8,020 nt of DNA from an uncultured Alphaproteobacteria bacterium. Lineage in GTDB: Bacteria; Pseudomonadota; Alphaproteobacteria; Caulobacterales; Parvularculaceae. The position numbers and the translations under genes were made by a program. The DNA lies in NCBI GenBank assembly GCA_937895955.1, contig CALAZI010000228.1, positions 1 through 8,020 of the forward strand, read 5' to 3'. Positions within the stretch are counted from its first letter, which is position 1, and the number at the start of each line of letters is the position of its first letter. Of the stretch, positions 1 to 6,362 are shown piece after piece. The notes below the pieces were generated by a model. The model had not been told where the DNA came from. It saw nothing but the letters and a program-made list of their open reading frames with translations, and did no database searches.

Positions 1-34
1 TGTGAGATAGATCGTCAATTCGCCGTTGCCGCCC
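1..34. other. Window edge downstream of the DUF2493 gene
   Basis: These bases follow the stop of the DUF2493 gene. On the minus strand one frame stays open to the edge and reads plausibly as protein (GDEGGNGELTIYLT, overlapping the end of the DUF2493 gene), so a further minus-strand gene may begin here. No convincing ATG with a ribosome binding site is visible: a TTG at 18-16 lies in that frame, and an ATG overlapping the upstream stop runs into a stop after seven codons. Nothing firmer can be said from 34 bases. Confidence 0.15.
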
Positions 35-967
35 TCATCGCCGATGATCCATGAGCGGGATGCCGAGGCGCTTGGCCTTGTCGGCGAGGTTGTCGGTGAC
101 GCCCGAGCCGGGGAAGACAACGAGGCCGATCGGAAGCGTTTCGAGGAGAGCGTCGTTGCGCTTGAACGGCGCGGCTTTGCCGTGGCGTACCCAGTCCGGC
201 TTGAAGACGATCTGCGCGACGTTACGATGGTCAGCCCAGGCGCTCGCGATCTTCTCGGCGCCGCGCGGCGTGCCGCCGTGGAGGAGCACCATGTCGGCGT
301 GCTTGGAATGCACGCGGTCGAGCGCCGCCCAGATGCGTTGATGGTCGTTACAGTCGACGCCGCCGGCAAAAGCTATCTTCGTGCCCGCGGGCGTTAACGG
401 TTCGATCTCGGCGCGGCGCTTGGCGGCGATGAAGTCGCGGCTGTCAATGATTGCGGCGGTCAAGGTGCGATGGCTCGTACGCGATCCGTTGCGCGGCCGC
501 CAGCATTCGCCGAGATGGCGCTCGAACAGCGTGACCGCGGCATCGCGCATGAGTTCGTGGGCGTTGCGCCGTTCGATCAGCGATAGGCCCTCGGCGAGCA
601 GGCGTTCCAGTTCGACCGAGCGGATTTCAGAGCCGTCCTGGTCGCGCTGGCTGCGGCGCTGATCGCTTTCATTTCGGTCAAGCGCGCGGTCGATCCGTCC
701 GAGACTCAGGTGGAAGACATTGGTCAGCGACCAGAGGAGTGGTTGAAGGTCGCCTTCGAGCCGGGTGTCGGAGAGCGTCGCGACCATAGCGTCGAACATG
801 TCGGCGACGGCGCCGTGGAGCGGCCCTGCTTCGGGGAGCGGTCTTGGATCAGGTTCGTCAGCGCCATCGCAGGTCCGGGGCCGATAGCCGTAGAGCTGAA
901 GTTCTTCGAGCACCTGCGCGGTCGATGAAAGCGTCGGCTGTTCGAGATCGTGGGCGAGGTCTGTCAT
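35..967 (-). CDS. DUF2493 (SLOG-fold, YspA/YpsA-related) domain protein
   Basis: A 310-residue protein. The C-terminal third (about 195-308) looks like the DUF2493 domain, a SLOG (Rossmann-like) fold: the strand KIAFAGGVDCNDH (197-209), the nucleotide-loop signature LLHGGTPRGAEKIASAW (228-244), then PDWVRHGKAAPFKRN (257-271) and GLVVFPGSGVTDNLADKA (281-298). In the SLOG superfamily the glycine-rich loops bind nucleotides or nucleotide-derived ligands; the ligand of this family is unknown. The first 190 residues are mostly helical and charged and I recognise no domain in them, although the same two-part layout is common in alphaproteobacterial plasmid proteins. The start at 967 is supported by AAGGAG about 8 bases upstream. 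It is the last complete gene of the minus-strand series, 325 bases after the Toprim gene and behind its own structured leader. No catalytic role is claimed; cytoplasmic location is inferred from the lack of a signal sequence. Confidence 0.88.
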   Translation of the reverse strand: MTDLAHDLEQPTLSSTAQVLEELQLYGYRPRTCDGADEPDPRPLPEAGPLHGAVADMFDAMVATLSDTRLEGDLQPLLWSLTNVFHLSLGRIDRALDRNESDQRRSQRDQDGSEIRSVELERLLAEGLSLIERRNAHELMRDAAVTLFERHLGECWRPRNGSRTSHRTLTAAIIDSRDFIAAKRRAEIEPLTPAGTKIAFAGGVDCNDHQRIWAALDRVHSKHADMVLLHGGTPRGAEKIASAWADHRNVAQIVFKPDWVRHGKAAPFKRNDALLETLPIGLVVFPGSGVTDNLADKAKRLGIPLMDHRR

Positions 968-987
968 GGGATCGTCTCCTTGTCCGT

Positions 988-1009
988 CCCCGCGCGGAAG
1001 CGCTCGGGG
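988..1009 (-). promoter_or_regulatory. Leader hairpin of the DUF2493 gene
   Basis: On the mRNA strand CCCCG and CGGGG enclose GCG-CTTC-CGC with a single A/G mismatch, giving a stem of eight pairs with a tetraloop. It ends about ten bases before the AAGGAG ribosome binding site. A related CCCCGAGCGCT...GCGGGG unit occurs at 1232-1253 in the opposite orientation, as part of the inverted repeat. A regulatory role is inferred from position; there is no T-tract, so it is not a canonical terminator. Confidence 0.45.
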
Positions 1010-1253
1010 CTCTATGGGCGAGGAAAAGGCCGGATCGGCGCGGGGCCCGCACCCTCTCGGGCCGCAGCAACGCGGAGGACGCCGGGACGAGGATTTGTTG
1101 TCGGCGAGGATGGCGGTTCGCTTTCACGCCCGCGCGCAGCGCGCCATCGAACATTCGCCGCCAGGGGAAGAAATCCTCGCCCCGGCGTTGCGGGGCCCGC
1201 GCCGATCCGGCACTCTCGCCTGATCATAATCCCCCGAGCGCTCCTGTGCGGGG
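988..1253. repeat. Long imperfect inverted repeat
   Basis: Three pairs of arms are nested. 999-1009 (AGCGCTCGGGG) is perfectly complementary to 1232-1242. 1029-1050 matches 1190-1211 at 21 of 22 bases (core GCCGGATCGGCGCGGG). 1080-1096 (CGCCGGGACGAGGATTT) matches 1171-1187 at 16 of 17. The order is kept, so the two halves are inverted copies of one unit about 85-110 bases long; the left copy has about 27 extra bases at 1051-1079 containing a GGCCC/GGGCC hairpin. The left half, read on the minus strand, is the leader of the DUF2493 gene; the right half lies just beyond the Toprim stop and leads into no gene. It could be a duplicated leader, a recombination or replication site, or a non-autonomous repeat family. 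I see no clear target-site duplication. Confidence 0.75.
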
Positions 1254-1292
1254 ATGAGAATGGCGATTGATCTGACCGCTGTGCTTCGATCG

Positions 1293-2333
1293 TCAGCCTG
1301 ACGGAATCGATGATGCGCGAGTTGAAAGAGAGCACTGCCGATCGTCGTCGAGAAGCTGATCAGCGAGCCGTTCACGGAGTATCGAGACGCCCTCGGCGAT
1401 CAAGTCGTCGTTGAAGTCCTTGCGCTCGGGTGCGAGGTCGATAACCACGATGCCGAGCGGCTCAAGCCGATTGCGTAGCCTCACCGCCGCGCTTCGGCCG
1501 GCCGCGTCTCGATCCATGGCGACGTAAAGCCTGCGCAGGTGCGAGGGCGAATTCCACGCTGCGAGGTGAGCGGCCGACAAGGCGGCGACCATCGACATGC
1601 TCGGCATCGCCATGCGCAGCGACAGGACCGTTTCGACGCCCTCGCCGACGGCCATGACGGCGGCATTCGGGCCGAAGCGAACGCCGTTGCCGGCGAGATC
1701 GCCCATGGCCTTGCGCATGATCACTCGAACGTCGGCGTCACACCGGCGAAGATAGGTGCGCATGACGCCGGTAATGCAGCCGTCATTGTCGCGGACCGCT
1801 GCAAGCATTGCTGGCGAGGCGTCCCGCACTGATCCTTCCAGCGTTCGATAGCAACTCGGATGAAACCGGATGGCGCTGCCGAAGATGTGCGGAGCAATTC
1901 CTCGGCCGTGCAAATAGCGGTCGGCAAGGGTGCCGCCGACAGGACGGCCGCTTTCAAAGAGGCGAGCGGCTCTTTCGGCGGCGCAGGCAGGTCTTCGATC
2001 GCGTGATGGGCAATCGGCAAAACTCGGCGCCGCCGCCGATCCCAGAAATTTCTCGGCCTCAATGATTGCGTCTGCGTGCGAGGCGGCGCCGATGCTTGCC
2101 GCGATGATGTCGAGGATGTCCCCATATTCTGCTGTCGCCGAGTCCGTCCAGCGGCCGGCAGCACTCCGCGCCGTCGCTTTGAGCCGTACATACATGCTGC
2201 GGCCCTTGGCGTTGCGGCAGTCGCCGACGATCCAGTAATTGCCGACCCTGCGGCCGTTGGAGAGGTAGCGCCGGCACGCTTCCTCGGCGCGCTCGCTTAA
2301 GGCGCGAACGATTTCCCTGGTGCGCTCATGCAT
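1293..2333 (-). CDS. DUF7146/Toprim domain protein (primase-like fragment)
   Basis: A 346-residue protein with a C-terminal Toprim domain, the metal-binding fold shared by DnaG primases, topoisomerases and OLD nucleases. Its motif 1 is VGEGVET (229-235) with the conserved glutamate E231, and its motif 2 is AMDRDAAG (272-279) with the acidic pair D274/D276, followed by KDFND (305-309), as in phage and plasmid primase-like proteins. The N-terminal part (about 25-100), with GRRVGNYWIVGD (27-38), NAKGRSMYVRL (41-51) and WTDSATAEYGDILDI (62-76), resembles the region annotated DUF7146. No zinc-ribbon cysteine quartet, helicase Walker motif or DnaG RNA-polymerase core is visible, so primase activity is unproven; a nuclease or accessory role is equally open. 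The frame is open up to 2462, but that would overlap the ParB-like gene. The ATG at 2333 is chosen because GAGG lies 5 bases upstream and homology-like sequence starts at MHERT. Confidence 0.87.
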   Translation of the reverse strand: MHERTREIVRALSERAEEACRRYLSNGRRVGNYWIVGDCRNAKGRSMYVRLKATARSAAGRWTDSATAEYGDILDIIAASIGAASHADAIIEAEKFLGSAAAPSFADCPSRDRRPACAAERAARLFESGRPVGGTLADRYLHGRGIAPHIFGSAIRFHPSCYRTLEGSVRDASPAMLAAVRDNDGCITGVMRTYLRRCDADVRVIMRKAMGDLAGNGVRFGPNAAVMAVGEGVETVLSLRMAMPSMSMVAALSAAHLAAWNSPSHLRRLYVAMDRDAAGRSAAVRLRNRLEPLGIVVIDLAPERKDFNDDLIAEGVSILRERLADQLLDDDRQCSLSTRASSIPSG

Positions 2334-2346
2334 GGACGCCTCGCAG

Positions 2347-2375
2347 AAAAGGGCGCGCCCTCGCGAGCGCGCCCT
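2347..2375 (-). terminator. Hairpin with T-tract between ParB-like and Toprim genes
   Basis: On the minus strand AGGGCGCGC (2375-2367) and GCGCGCCCT (2358-2350) form a perfect 9-base-pair stem with an 8-base loop (TCGCGAGG), followed by TTT after the stem. It starts 22 bases after the ParB-like stop codon and ends only about 13 bases before the Toprim start. It fits a factor-independent terminator with a short T-run. Because it sits in the Toprim leader immediately before its ribosome binding site, it may instead act as an attenuator or translation-control hairpin. No separate promoter fits between it and the Toprim gene. Confidence 0.55.
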
Positions 2376-2397
2376 GATGCTATTGATCCGGAAGCGG

Positions 2398-4461
2398 CTA
2401 TTCCGCCGCAATCGCGGCAATTGCCGTGATGTCGGAGGAAGTTGCAGGAAGGGCTTCGCCAACGGTCGCGGCGCCTTGCACCAGACCCGGCGTGCGCAGC
2501 GCTGCCGGGAGCCACGCCGAGTCTTTCAGAAGCTCCTCAGCGACTGCGGCCATTTCCGGCTTCTTCATGCCGGCGATGCGCTCGGCGGCGGCTTCGCCTT
2601 TCGCTTCACGCACGGCGTCAAGGATTTGCGCTTTTGAGACGCGCAAGAAATACCCCTCCGCCGTCGGCTTCCAGCCGGCCGCAGTCACATCGAGGCCGAT
2701 CGCGCTAGCGAGAATATCGGCATGGGCGAATGCGGCCGAACGGCGGTCATAGGGCCGGAACACCGCATCGACGGTCAGCGCGACGCAATGCGCGAACAGG
2801 AACGCACGTTGCGATTCCTCCATCGCGAGAAGCGCCTGCCAGAGCGCCTCAGGGTTTCCCGGAAGGATATCCGCGAAGGTCTGATGACGGGCGTCGATCG
2901 ATGCCGCTGCGGCGCTGTCGGAAAGGCCCACGGCGCCGCTTCTCAGAACACACTGGCGCGCCGCGATATCAACGCAGCTCCGGGCGCTATGCGTATAGAA
3001 AACATCGAGGCAGAGCGTGTGCAGCGCCGCGATGAAGGCGGTGTCGGGGCATTTGGCGAGGGCGTCGCGCAGCGCGAGTGTCTGCCATTCGGTGAGTTCG
3101 ATAAGGAGTCGGTCTGGCAGGACGCGGCTGATACCTGCATCTTCGTTCTCATCCTCATCTTCGCAATTTGCGTCCGCGGTATTTGACGCGCTGCCTTCTT
3201 CCGCATCGGGGTTGTAAGCATCGTCTCCAACGGCATCCTGAGGCGAAACCGCTGCTTCGGCAGGCGCTTCGTCTTCTGTCTTCACAAAGCCGCGTTCGAT
3301 GCGCAGGGCACCGGATTGGTCGAGACTGACAAAGGCGCCGGCACGGGCGATCTCCTCGAGCAGATATTGGAACGGGCGCTCCTCGATGGCTTCGATGATG
3401 GTTTCGAGTTCACCGAGGCGCTTGTCGACCTCCTCGGGGAGTTCCTCGGCTGTCTCAAATTGCTGCTGCAGGGCGTCGTACTCCGCCTTGAGGTCGTTGT
3501 AGGTCTGCTGCTCCTCCTCGCTGAGTGAGGCGCGCTCGCCCTCGATGCGGCGCAGGCCGAAGGTGTGGCCGTAAGGAAAGTCGACGGCGGCCTCGACCCA
3601 TTTCCAGCTCTCGCCGCGAATTTCGGCGGCGCTCGCTTCGAGCTTCTCGGCGACCAACCGATTGAGGAGACCCGAATCCTGTAGCCAGCCGTCGTCAGCG
3701 TCGGAGAAGAGATCGCGGAGGACCGTACCGCCGGCGGCCTCATAGGCCTCGACGCCAACGAAGCGCGCGCGCTTGTCGCCGGCGCGGATGGCGCCTTCCG
3801 TGAGCATACGGCGGATGTGATAGGGCTCGCGATTATAGCCGTTCTTCAGCGCCTCCCAGATTTGGCATTGGCGCTGATGGTCGCCGTTCACCGTGAACGC
3901 CATCAGCTGTTCGAGGGTCATCGCGTCGTCGGCATAGAGATCGAGCAGCGCCGGCGCGACGGCGGCGAGCTTCAGCCGTTGCTTGACAACATTTGGCGTC
4001 ACGAAGAAGGCAGCGGCGATCTCCTCCTCGCTTCTGCCTTTCTCGCGCAAGATCTGAAAGGCGCGGAACTGGTCAAGCGGATGCAAGGGCGCACGCTGGA
4101 TGTTCTCGGCGAGGCTGTCTTCCTCGGCGATCCCCTCGGTACGAATGATGCACGGGATCGGCGCGTCGGGCGCAAGGCGCTTCTGCTTCACCAGAAATTG
4201 CAGCGCCCGGAAGCGCCGACCGCCGGCTGGGACTTCGTAGATGCCGGTGTCGGCGCCCGTCTCATCGAGCACAGCACGCACAGTCAGGCTCTGGAGGAGC
4301 GTCCGCCGCGCGATGTCCTCGGCGAGCTCCTCGATCGAGCCCCCCGCCTTCACCTGGCGGACATTCGACTGGGAGAGCACGAGCCTGTTGAGAGGGATAT
4401 CCCGCGACGTGCTCAACGGAACAGTCGCGACGGGTTTCGTCTTCGGTTTCGGTTTGGCCAT
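2398..4461 (-). CDS. Large ParB/Spo0J-family DNA-binding protein
   Basis: A 687-residue protein, about twice the length of a chromosomal ParB. Residues 18-125 form the ParB N-terminal domain: the entry strand DIPLNRLVLSQSNVR (21-35), the box-II CTP-binding motif AGGRRFRAL (79-87) and ENIQRAPLHPLDQFRAF (119-135). A helix-turn-helix follows at about 143-165 (EEEIAAAFFVTPNVVKQRLK), the usual centromere/operator-reading unit. A glutamate/glutamine-rich coiled coil is likely at 312-362, an acidic low-complexity linker spans 393-443 (EDEDENED), and an unrecognised helical C-terminal region covers 445-687. The start at 4461 has GGAG seven bases upstream. No ParA partner is in view, so classical partition is not shown; such long ParB-like proteins in mobile elements may act as regulators or in plasmid DNA processing (inference). 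It has a structured leader shared with the DUF932 gene. Confidence 0.9.
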   Translation of the reverse strand: MAKPKPKTKPVATVPLSTSRDIPLNRLVLSQSNVRQVKAGGSIEELAEDIARRTLLQSLTVRAVLDETGADTGIYEVPAGGRRFRALQFLVKQKRLAPDAPIPCIIRTEGIAEEDSLAENIQRAPLHPLDQFRAFQILREKGRSEEEIAAAFFVTPNVVKQRLKLAAVAPALLDLYADDAMTLEQLMAFTVNGDHQRQCQIWEALKNGYNREPYHIRRMLTEGAIRAGDKRARFVGVEAYEAAGGTVLRDLFSDADDGWLQDSGLLNRLVAEKLEASAAEIRGESWKWVEAAVDFPYGHTFGLRRIEGERASLSEEEQQTYNDLKAEYDALQQQFETAEELPEEVDKRLGELETIIEAIEERPFQYLLEEIARAGAFVSLDQSGALRIERGFVKTEDEAPAEAAVSPQDAVGDDAYNPDAEEGSASNTADANCEDEDENEDAGISRVLPDRLLIELTEWQTLALRDALAKCPDTAFIAALHTLCLDVFYTHSARSCVDIAARQCVLRSGAVGLSDSAAAASIDARHQTFADILPGNPEALWQALLAMEESQRAFLFAHCVALTVDAVFRPYDRRSAAFAHADILASAIGLDVTAAGWKPTAEGYFLRVSKAQILDAVREAKGEAAAERIAGMKKPEMAAVAEELLKDSAWLPAALRTPGLVQGAATVGEALPATSSDITAIAAIAAE

Positions 4462-4467
4462 GGTCTG

Positions 4468-4526
4468 TCTCCGCGACGGGTCGGCCGAAAGATTCTCTCT
4501 CAGCCTCCAAACCCGTCACGGAAAAA
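4468..4526 (-). promoter_or_regulatory. Structured RNA leader, copy A (ParB-like gene)
   Basis: On the mRNA strand an outer stem pairs CGTGACGGG (4520-4512) with CCCGTCGCG (4480-4472), nine pairs with one U-G. Inside, after TTTGGA on the 5' side and GA on the 3' side, an inner ten-pair stem joins GGCTGAGAGA with TCTTTCGGCC around a GAA loop. The outer stem ends at the GGAG ribosome binding site, 10 bases before the ATG. The same structure precedes the DUF932 gene. The G-U pairs and the fixed orientation favour an RNA element over a DNA operator. I cannot tell whether it belongs to an already described cis-regulatory RNA family. Confidence 0.72.
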
Positions 4527-4577
4527 TCCGGCCTTCCTCTCGCTTTAGAGGCGATACGGCGGATGCACGGAATTCAC

Positions 4578-5045
4578 TTAGAACAATCTCTTCAACGCAC
4601 CGCATTCCAACGCCATGAACCTGGAAACTCGTTCCACGCCTGAACGCTTTGAGAACACGGTCAGCTTTCCGTCGATCCGATTTATGGATCCGAAGCGACC
4701 GCGCACCCTATCCATTGGCAGCCTGCCAGGATCTGAGTATTCGCTCTCGGCAAACGATACCCAAGCGTGATCCGACTCAGTAATCGGATATCGTCCGTCG
4801 AAAGCACTCATGCCAGTGATCAGAACGAACCCCGGGTCAACGCGGATAAAGACACCGCTAACCTCCAATTCGCGAATTTCGTTGACATAGTCCGTATAAC
4901 GACCTGCACATTGAAGTTCAATTTGGGCGGGCGTTGCCCGCGCCACGGCAATAGCCGCAACAAGCAACGTCAGACAAAGCGCGATTCCCCTAACCACTTT
5001 GCCCACGTTAATTGGGCTCAGATTTGGCTTGCAGCCCAACTGCAT
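4578..5045 (-). CDS. Small exported protein of unknown function
   Basis: A 155-residue protein of a family I do not recognise. A hydrophobic stretch at about 19-35 (RGIALCLTLLVAAIAVA) preceded by K and R residues, and ending in A-R-A (35-37) before TPAQ, fits a Sec signal peptide. The mature part has two cysteines (C46 in LQCAGRY and C148 in LECGALK) that could form a disulphide, and a C-terminal stretch GRFGSINRIDGKLTVF (116-131) recalling short beta-strand-rich alphaproteobacterial periplasmic proteins. The frame extends three codons further to a TTG at 5054; I chose the ATG at 5045. No good ribosome binding site precedes either, and both overlap the end of the upstream 91-residue gene (38 or 47 bases), so translational coupling is likely. 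A downstream GTG start would remove part of the leader but keep the signal peptide. Confidence 0.72.
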   Translation of the reverse strand: MQLGCKPNLSPINVGKVVRGIALCLTLLVAAIAVARATPAQIELQCAGRYTDYVNEIRELEVSGVFIRVDPGFVLITGMSAFDGRYPITESDHAWVSFAESEYSDPGRLPMDRVRGRFGSINRIDGKLTVFSKRSGVERVSRFMALECGALKRLF

Positions 5046-5283
5046 GATGATCAAGAAGGGCGTTCAACTCCGTCTTAATTCTTCGCGCCGTTGGTCCATG
5101 CCACGGCGTGGCGACCGAGAGAAATCGCGTCACGATCTCAACTGCGGAGTCGTGGTGATATGTATCGCCAATTTCAGTAAGCCTCTCCATGGCTGAGACG
5201 TAAGGATCAGCGCTATTTGCGATTTCGTTTCCCCAATCGGCACGAATTTCTGCTGCAATTTCGTGAATGGCTCTGGCTTGCAT
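5008..5283 (-). CDS. Conserved-looking 91-residue protein, function unknown
   Basis: A soluble, mostly helical 91-residue protein. The start is well supported by GAGGA about 6 bases before the ATG. Visible features are AAEIRADWGN (10-19), DPYVSAMERLTEI (26-38), and a C-terminal block with WHGPTARRIKTEL (61-73). This resembles, from memory, small uncharacterised proteins carried by rhizobial plasmids and genomic islands that share IRxDW, PYxxAM and W-x-G-x-x-ARRIK-x-EL; that link is not confirmed. There is no signal peptide or membrane segment, in contrast to its two neighbours, so it probably stays in the cytoplasm. It lies 52 bases after the lipoprotein gene and its end overlaps the start of the exported-protein gene, which suggests one transcript. 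Confidence 0.72.
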   Translation of the reverse strand: MQARAIHEIAAEIRADWGNEIANSADPYVSAMERLTEIGDTYHHDSAVEIVTRFLSVATPWHGPTARRIKTELNALLDHHAVGLQAKSEPN

Positions 5284-5335
5284 TTGTTTCCTCGGTTTTC
5301 AAAATGAGGCGCGCGATTACGCGGAAACGCGGGCT

Positions 5336-6139
5336 TCAGTACGTGCCGTCCCTGATCTGCATCAGCGCATCAGCGCGTTGGGCAAGCGGCAAGCTGTCAA
5401 TCCGCGATTTCTGTGAAGGGGAAAGCGCCTTATATATTTGATCGGGCGTAGGGCCGTCTTGGCGATATGAAATAGGCGAAGGCGCAGTTGCTGAAGCAGG
5501 GGGCGGCTCAACAGGTGCCTCGCTTTCGGTCAATATCTGCGGCGCCGCGAAATCGGTCTCATTTGCAGGGGCAATGTTCATCGCCGCCTGCATTTCTTCA
5601 GGCGAAAGCCCGGCTTTCTTTCCGTAGCGGGTGATAATATCGGCGACGCGGAGGGCGCTCCCTGCGTCCGGGGCGTCTGCACGCACAAACTTTACGACAA
5701 TATCGCTGCGCGGGCGATCAAGCGTGTATGTCCGGCCCGGCGTTATGGTCGTGGTGGAAGTCGCCGTGCCGCTGAGATATCCGCCATAGCTGTTTGCGCG
5801 TATGTTCGTCGTTGTGTGGGAAGTCGGCGCCGTCGAGTGATAGGACGTCTTCTCCCAAGTCCCGAAGTCAACGATCTGAAATCGGTCGTAGCCGTGGCTT
5901 GACGCCAGCCCGGCGGCTCTGACCATCGCCAGCGCGTTCGTCTTCTCAAACGATGCATTCTGGTTTCCATAACCGCGAATACGGTACGCATCTGCCGCAA
6001 GCGGCGTATCCGACACCCCGGATCGGCTAATCCCAAACTGACCGACAAATGCATCATCAAGGCTACTGCCGAGGCCTGCCTCTGAATATGAACCGCAGCC
6101 TCCGAGAAGCAGGAAAAAAGCGAGAGCTGTTTTCTTCAT
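5336..6139 (-). CDS. Lipoprotein, CC0125/CC1285-like
   Basis: A 267-residue lipoprotein. The N-terminus is a type II signal peptide: MKKTALAFFLL, then a lipobox LGGC with the lipidated cysteine at position 15. The residue after it is glycine, not aspartate, which by the usual sorting rule allows transfer to the outer membrane. The core AYRIRGYGNQNASFEKTNALAMVRAAGLASSHGYDRFQIVD (51-91) resembles the CC0125/CC1285 lipoprotein family, where a conserved aromatic/glycine strand precedes a helix and a GYxxF-x-IVD strand. A serine/threonine-rich stretch (100-135) and a proline-rich stretch (208-222) are likely flexible. A further helical segment (231-262) ends the protein. Function is unknown. The start at 6139 is the ATG that gives the signal peptide; only a weak GGAT lies upstream. 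It is the first gene of the three-gene cargo block. Confidence 0.82.
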   Translation of the reverse strand: MKKTALAFFLLLGGCGSYSEAGLGSSLDDAFVGQFGISRSGVSDTPLAADAYRIRGYGNQNASFEKTNALAMVRAAGLASSHGYDRFQIVDFGTWEKTSYHSTAPTSHTTTNIRANSYGGYLSGTATSTTTITPGRTYTLDRPRSDIVVKFVRADAPDAGSALRVADIITRYGKKAGLSPEEMQAAMNIAPANETDFAAPQILTESEAPVEPPPASATAPSPISYRQDGPTPDQIYKALSPSQKSRIDSLPLAQRADALMQIRDGTY

Positions 6140-6362
6140 TGTTTTGATCCAAATGGCAGCGATGCCTCAAAATGTCAGGTCAAGGTAATCATATGGTTAT
6201 TGAGGCAAGCTCCTGCGTTTGTAATCGCTTAGACATCGAGCCCGAAGACGGGCGCCATGTACAACAAACGTAAACAAATCCTGAATCGCTTATCGGTCCC
6301 CAAGTAGAGATGATGGGAGGGAAAAGGCGGCCTCGAATGAACCCTGCTTATGAGATGAAGGC
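6140..6362. other. Intergenic region upstream of the lipoprotein gene
   Basis: These 223 bases between the DUF932 stop and the lipoprotein start hold no gene I can support and are more AT-rich than the DUF932 gene. Visible items are a small hairpin, GCCCG/CGGGC around a four-base loop (6240-6253), with no T-tract on either strand, and a nine-base direct repeat AATCGCTTA (6223-6231 and 6284-6292) that may be chance. A minus-strand promoter for the cargo block is expected here, but only weak matches such as TTACAA-17-AATAAC can be found, and I do not call one. Confidence 0.4.

Larger units (their letters stand above)
968..1292. other. Gene-free gap with inverted repeat and leader hairpin
   Basis: This 325-base stretch between the Toprim and DUF2493 genes contains several open frames on both strands. 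They are arginine/proline-rich, resemble no protein, and owe their length to high GC, so I call no gene here. It holds the DUF2493 leader hairpin and a long imperfect inverted repeat, both listed separately. The minus-strand promoter of the DUF2493 gene should lie here, but no clear -35/-10 pair can be read. No T-tract terminator follows the Toprim gene. Confidence 0.6.

Noticed and set aside
1254..1301. Short plus-strand frame starting behind the right half of the inverted repeat
   Set aside because: It has only 15 codons, lacks a proper ribosome binding site and runs into the end of the opposing Toprim gene.
2334..2462. N-terminal extension of the Toprim protein by 43 codons
   Set aside because: It would overlap the ParB-like coding end and read through the hairpin at 2350-2375; the residues are basic and low in complexity, and a better supported ATG stands at 2333.
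3817..4548. 243-codon open frame on the plus strand
   Set aside because: It lies antisense to the ParB-like gene, has no family-like motifs, and owes its length to the codon bias of the opposite strand.
6240..6253. GCCCG/CGGGC hairpin as terminator of the DUF932 gene
   Set aside because: There is no T-tract on either strand and it lies over 100 bases after the stop codon.
6223..6292. Direct repeat AATCGCTTA as iterons or insertion target duplication
   Set aside because: There are only two nine-base copies and no further ones nearby; the pair may well be chance.
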